NCBI GenBank assembly: GCA_945864585.1
Contig: CAMBCF010000034.1
Location: forward strand, 1-44,187
Origin: Bordetella parapertussis
GTDB taxonomy: Bacteria > Pseudomonadota > Gammaproteobacteria > Burkholderiales > SG8-41
Direction: 5' to 3'
DNA length: 44,187 bases
Of the stretch, positions 41,522 to 44,187 are shown in pieces. The position numbers were made by a program, and so were the translations under genes. Position 1 is the first letter of the stretch; each line of letters begins with the position of its first letter. The notes under the pieces were generated by a model. The model was not told where the DNA came from. It saw nothing but the letters and a program-made list of their open reading frames with translations, and made no database searches.

Positions 41522-42995
41522 ACCTGCCCCGATAGACTTTGAGCGCCAGCGCGCAGTCGCCACGGCCTTGCGTGCGTTTTTGCCGCAAGCCGAGGTACTG
41601 TTCAACACCGAAGACGTGAAGCCCTACGAATGTGACGGCCTGTCGGCGTTCAGACAAATACCGATGATCGTTGCGCTGCCGGATAACGAAGCACAGGTGC
41701 AGCGCGTGTTGCAAACCTGCCATCGCATGCAAGTGCCGGTGGTGCCACGCGGCGCGGGCACAGGCCTTTCCGGCGGCGCGCTGCCGCTGGGCAATGGCGT
41801 GTTGCTGTCGCTGGCCAAGCTGATGCGTATTATCGAGATCGATCCGGCTGCGCGCACCGCGCGCGTGCAACCGGGTGTGCGCAACCTGGCGATTTCCGAA
41901 GCAGCCGCCGCTTACGGGTTGTATTACGCACCCGATCCCTCGAGCCAGATTGCCTGCTCCATCGGCGGCAATGTCGCCGAGAATTCCGGCGGCATGCATT
42001 GCCTCAAGTATGGTCTCACCGTGCATAACCTGTTAAAGCTGCGCGCTTACACGGTTGCGGGTGAGTTCATCGAAATCGGCGCTGACAGCCTGGATGCGGC
42101 CGGTTACGATTTGCTGGCGCTGCTGACCGGCTCTGAAGGACTGCTGGCGGTGATCACCGAAGTCACGGTTAAGCTGTTGCCCAAACCTGAACGCGCGCAA
42201 TGTGTGTTGGCAGCCTTCGATGATGTGACGAAAGCCGGTCAGGCGGTGGCGAACATCATCGCCGCCGGCATCATCCCCGCCGGCCTGGAGATGATGGACA
42301 AGATTACTACCGGTGCGGTGGAGCCGTTCGTCAATGCGGGCTATCCGCTGGATGCCGAAGCGATACTGCTGTGCGAATCCGACGGCGCGATTGAGGAAGT
42401 TGCGGACGAAATCGAGCGCATGAAAGCCGTGATGCAGCAAAGCGGCGCCACTGAAGTGCGTGTGTCACAAAGCGAAGCCGAGCGCGTGCGTTTCTGGGCC
42501 GGACGCAAAGCGGCGTTCCCCGCCGCCGGGCGCGTATCGCCCGATTACTATTGCATGGACGGCACCATACCGAAGCGGGCGTTGCCGCGCGTACTGAAAG
42601 CCATCGCTGAACTGTCGCAACAGTACGGTCTGCGCTGCATGAACGTGTTTCACGCCGGCGACGGCAATCTGCACCCGCTGATTTTGTATGATGCCAATCA
42701 GCCCGGCGAACTCGCGCGTACCGAGGCGTTTGGTGCGGCGATACTCAGGTTATCCATCGATGTCGGCGGCACCATCACCGGCGAACACGGCGTGGGCGTG
42801 GAAAAAATAGACGCCATGTGCGATCAGTTCAGCGCGCCGGAACTGGCGATGTTTCATGCGGTGAAGCGCGCATTCGACGACACGGGATTGCTCAACCCCG
42901 GCAAGGCCGTGCCGGCGCTGCATCGCTGTGCGGAAATGGGGCGCATGCATGTGCATGCGGGGCAGGTCAAGTTTCCCGAGCTTTCGCGGTTTTAG
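41505..42995 (+). CDS. glcD: Glycolate oxidase FAD subunit GlcD
   Basis: A 496-residue FAD-linked oxidase of the GlcD type, which oxidises glycolate or related 2-hydroxy acids. The FAD-binding domain has PVVPRGAGTGLSGGALP (about 78-94), GGNVAENSGGMHCLKYG (about 150-166) and TGSEGLLAVITEV. The C-terminal substrate domain has NVFHAGDGNLHPLILYD (near 385) and GGTITGEHGVGVEK (near 420), which hold conserved histidines. The length is standard. It is followed by a palindromic repeat and glcE; glcF would be expected beyond the window. Confidence 0.93.
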   Translation: MSALDKPAPIDFERQRAVATALRAFLPQAEVLFNTEDVKPYECDGLSAFRQIPMIVALPDNEAQVQRVLQTCHRMQVPVVPRGAGTGLSGGALPLGNGVLLSLAKLMRIIEIDPAARTARVQPGVRNLAISEAAAAYGLYYAPDPSSQIACSIGGNVAENSGGMHCLKYGLTVHNLLKLRAYTVAGEFIEIGADSLDAAGYDLLALLTGSEGLLAVITEVTVKLLPKPERAQCVLAAFDDVTKAGQAVANIIAAGIIPAGLEMMDKITTGAVEPFVNAGYPLDAEAILLCESDGAIEEVADEIERMKAVMQQSGATEVRVSQSEAERVRFWAGRKAAFPAAGRVSPDYYCMDGTIPKRALPRVLKAIAELSQQYGLRCMNVFHAGDGNLHPLILYDANQPGELARTEAFGAAILRLSIDVGGTITGEHGVGVEKIDAMCDQFSAPELAMFHAVKRAFDDTGLLNPGKAVPALHRCAEMGRMHVHAGQVKFPELSRF

Positions 42996-43044
42996 GCTTG
43001 CGCTGCAATCGCTCAATGCACAACACATTCACCACACCCATGCC

Positions 43045-43150
43045 GTCATTCCCGCGCAGGCGGGTATCCCCTTCCCTTGGGGGAAGGTAGGTTGGGGGCG
43101 TGATTTACCATGTGAGATGTGTTATGGATTCCCGCCTGCGCGGGAATGAC
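43045..43150. repeat. Composite palindromic repeat between glcD and glcE
   Basis: The outer arms 43045-43064 and 43131-43150 are perfect 20-base inverted repeats of the gtcattcccgcgcaggcggg type, common in betaproteobacteria. A second element, ccccttcccttgggggaagg with a gtaggttgggggc tail, lies just inside the left arm. The structure interrupts the glcD-glcE pair and may reduce read-through. Confidence 0.9.
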
Positions 43151-43179
43151 ACCTGTTGTTTGCGGCCGGCTTCTTGCTA

Positions 43180-44187
43180 GTGGACAGCATCGTCCAACAG
43201 CTCGCGGAAACCCTGCGCGATGCCTCCGCCAACAAAACACCACTGCGCATCGCCGGCGGCGGCACCAAGGATTTCTATGGCAATCCAGCTACCGGCGAAG
43301 CATTTTCGACCCGCGCCTATTGCGGCATCATTGATTACGAGCCGACTGAGCTGGTGATTACCGCGCGCGCCGGCACACCGCTCACGGACATCGAAGCCGC
43401 ACTGCACGACAACGGCCAGATGCTGGCGTTCGAGCCGCCGCATTTCTCAACAGCTTTTGCCTCACCCCTGGCCGGCTCCGCCCCCCTCGCTGCGCTCTCC
43501 CCGAAGGGCGAGGAGAACATCGAGCGGCCGATGCCGGAAACAAGGATTGCTACTGTGGGCGGCTGCATCGCCGCAGGACTGTCCGGCCCGCGCCGCGCCT
43601 ATGCTGGAGCAGTACGCGATCTGGTGCTGGGTGTGCGCATACTCGACGGCAACGGCGCCGACCTGCATTTCGGCGGACAGGTAATTAAAAACGTTGCAGG
43701 TTACGATGTGTCGCGGCTGATGGCGGGGGCTATGGGTACGCTGGGTGTCATACTTGAAGTTTCACTGAAAACCCTGCCGCTGCCTACGACGGAAATGACG
43801 TTGCGGCAGCAGCATAGCGAAGCCGGCGCGATACGGCTGATGAATGCATGGGCAGGGCAGCCGCTGCCGATTTCCGCAACGGCGTGGAACGATGGCGATC
43901 TCGGCATCCGGCTTTCGGGTGCTGCCAGCGCAGTGCAAGCGGCGCACAAAAAACTCGGTGGTGAAGTGGTTGATCCGGCACAAGCCGCCAAATTCTGGAA
44001 CGGCGTGCGCGATCACACCGATGCGTTTTTCAGACGCGATAAAACACTGTGGCGGCTGTCGGTTAAATCCACCGCGCTTGCGATCACGCTGCCCGGTGCA
44101 CAAATGATCGAATGGAGCGGCGCGTTGCGCTGGTTACACACCGAGGCGAGCGCAGACGAAGTGCGTAGCGCGGCAGCGCAAGCAGGC
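43180..44187 (+). CDS. glcE: Glycolate oxidase subunit GlcE, partial at window end
   Basis: At least 336 residues of the GlcE FAD-binding subunit; the frame is open to the window edge. It shows RIAGGGTKDFYG (about 25), ITARAGTPLTDIE, MLAFEPPHF (about 82), then an unusual insertion, then TVGGCIAAGLSGPRRAYAGAVRDLVLG and GGQVIKNVAGYDVSRLMAGAMGTLGVI, all typical of GlcE. The insertion of about 33 residues (43447-43546) looks like an in-frame repeat and is absent from the normal family pattern. The start is GTG at 43180; no good ribosome site is seen. The C-terminus lies outside the window. Confidence 0.88.
   Translation, partial: MDSIVQQLAETLRDASANKTPLRIAGGGTKDFYGNPATGEAFSTRAYCGIIDYEPTELVITARAGTPLTDIEAALHDNGQMLAFEPPHFSTAFASPLAGSAPLAALSPKGEENIERPMPETRIATVGGCIAAGLSGPRRAYAGAVRDLVLGVRILDGNGADLHFGGQVIKNVAGYDVSRLMAGAMGTLGVILEVSLKTLPLPTTEMTLRQQHSEAGAIRLMNAWAGQPLPISATAWNDGDLGIRLSGAASAVQAAHKKLGGEVVDPAQAAKFWNGVRDHTDAFFRRDKTLWRLSVKSTALAITLPGAQMIEWSGALRWLHTEASADEVRSAAAQAG
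43447..43546. repeat. Probable in-frame repeat insertion in glcE
   Basis: About 100 bases encoding SPLAGSAPLAALSPKGEE and neighbours lie between the family landmarks EPPHF and TVGG, where relatives have only a few residues. The sequence has C-rich tracts and ccccctcg...cgaagggcgagg pairing that look like intergenic repeat rather than GlcE. The frame is kept. Confidence 0.55.

Noticed and set aside
1-44187. CRISPR arrays, rRNA, tRNA and intact transposases
   Set aside because: No regularly spaced repeats, no tRNA-like T-loop/acceptor arrangement and no DDE or serine/tyrosine recombinase frame were found by eye.

Overview
The window is GC-rich bacterial DNA, most likely from a betaproteobacterium related to Burkholderiales. 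This is inferred from five full-length Bug/TctC periplasmic receptors plus one remnant, from the catabolic gene content, and from the types of intergenic palindromic repeat. It cannot be named to genus. I see no rRNA, tRNA or CRISPR array, and no intact transposase.

Layout. 1-4972: two inverted copies of a ~150-base repeat flank a class II aldolase-like gene (minus strand) and a plus-strand run of Tat-exported metallo-beta-lactamase-fold protein, SCO copper chaperone, cobalt-type nitrile hydratase alpha and beta, and its activator. 5024-10301: an MFS exporter, then a tight operon of alpha/beta hydrolase, luciferase-like monooxygenase, second alpha/beta hydrolase and double hot-dog MaoC-type protein. 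10279-17475 (minus): a molybdenum hydroxylase operon (2Fe-2S, FAD, large subunit) followed by a Bug receptor and a second, partly gene-converted large subunit. 17627-20258: a Bug receptor, a DUF6901-like gene broken at a 7-base homopolymer, and a MaoC-type hydratase. 20432-20932: a peroxiredoxin whose peroxidatic cysteine codon is TGA, followed at once by a bacterial SECIS-like hairpin; this is the best candidate for something notable, a selenoprotein. 21175-21964: AbrB-type antitoxin and a DUF433/DUF5615 pair. 22105-32101: two related modules, each with a thiamine-diphosphate enzyme, cupin proteins and Bug receptors, perhaps parts of an uncharacterised catabolic route. 32349-34650: a solitary DNA methyltransferase and a universal stress protein. 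34707-40102: a diguanylate cyclase, then a stretch that looks eroded: a 5'-truncated ccoN, intact ccoO, a 5'-truncated multicopper oxidase, and an intact copper-type P-type ATPase. 40136-44187: a COG4091-type dehydrogenase, glcD and the start of glcE, which runs off the window.

Functionally this is an accessory catabolic and redox region: hydration of nitriles, hydroxylation by a molybdoenzyme, CoA-ester hydration, 2-oxo acid chemistry by ThDP enzymes, 2-hydroxy acid oxidation (GlcDE), and solute capture by many Bug proteins. No TctA/TctB membrane partner is present. The region is full of short palindromic repeats, two of which appear to sit in frame inside genes (a Bug receptor at 28812-28857 and glcE at 43447-43546). 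Several gene remnants point to active rearrangement.

All family assignments were made by reading the sequence and remembered family motifs, without database searches; residue positions are approximate.
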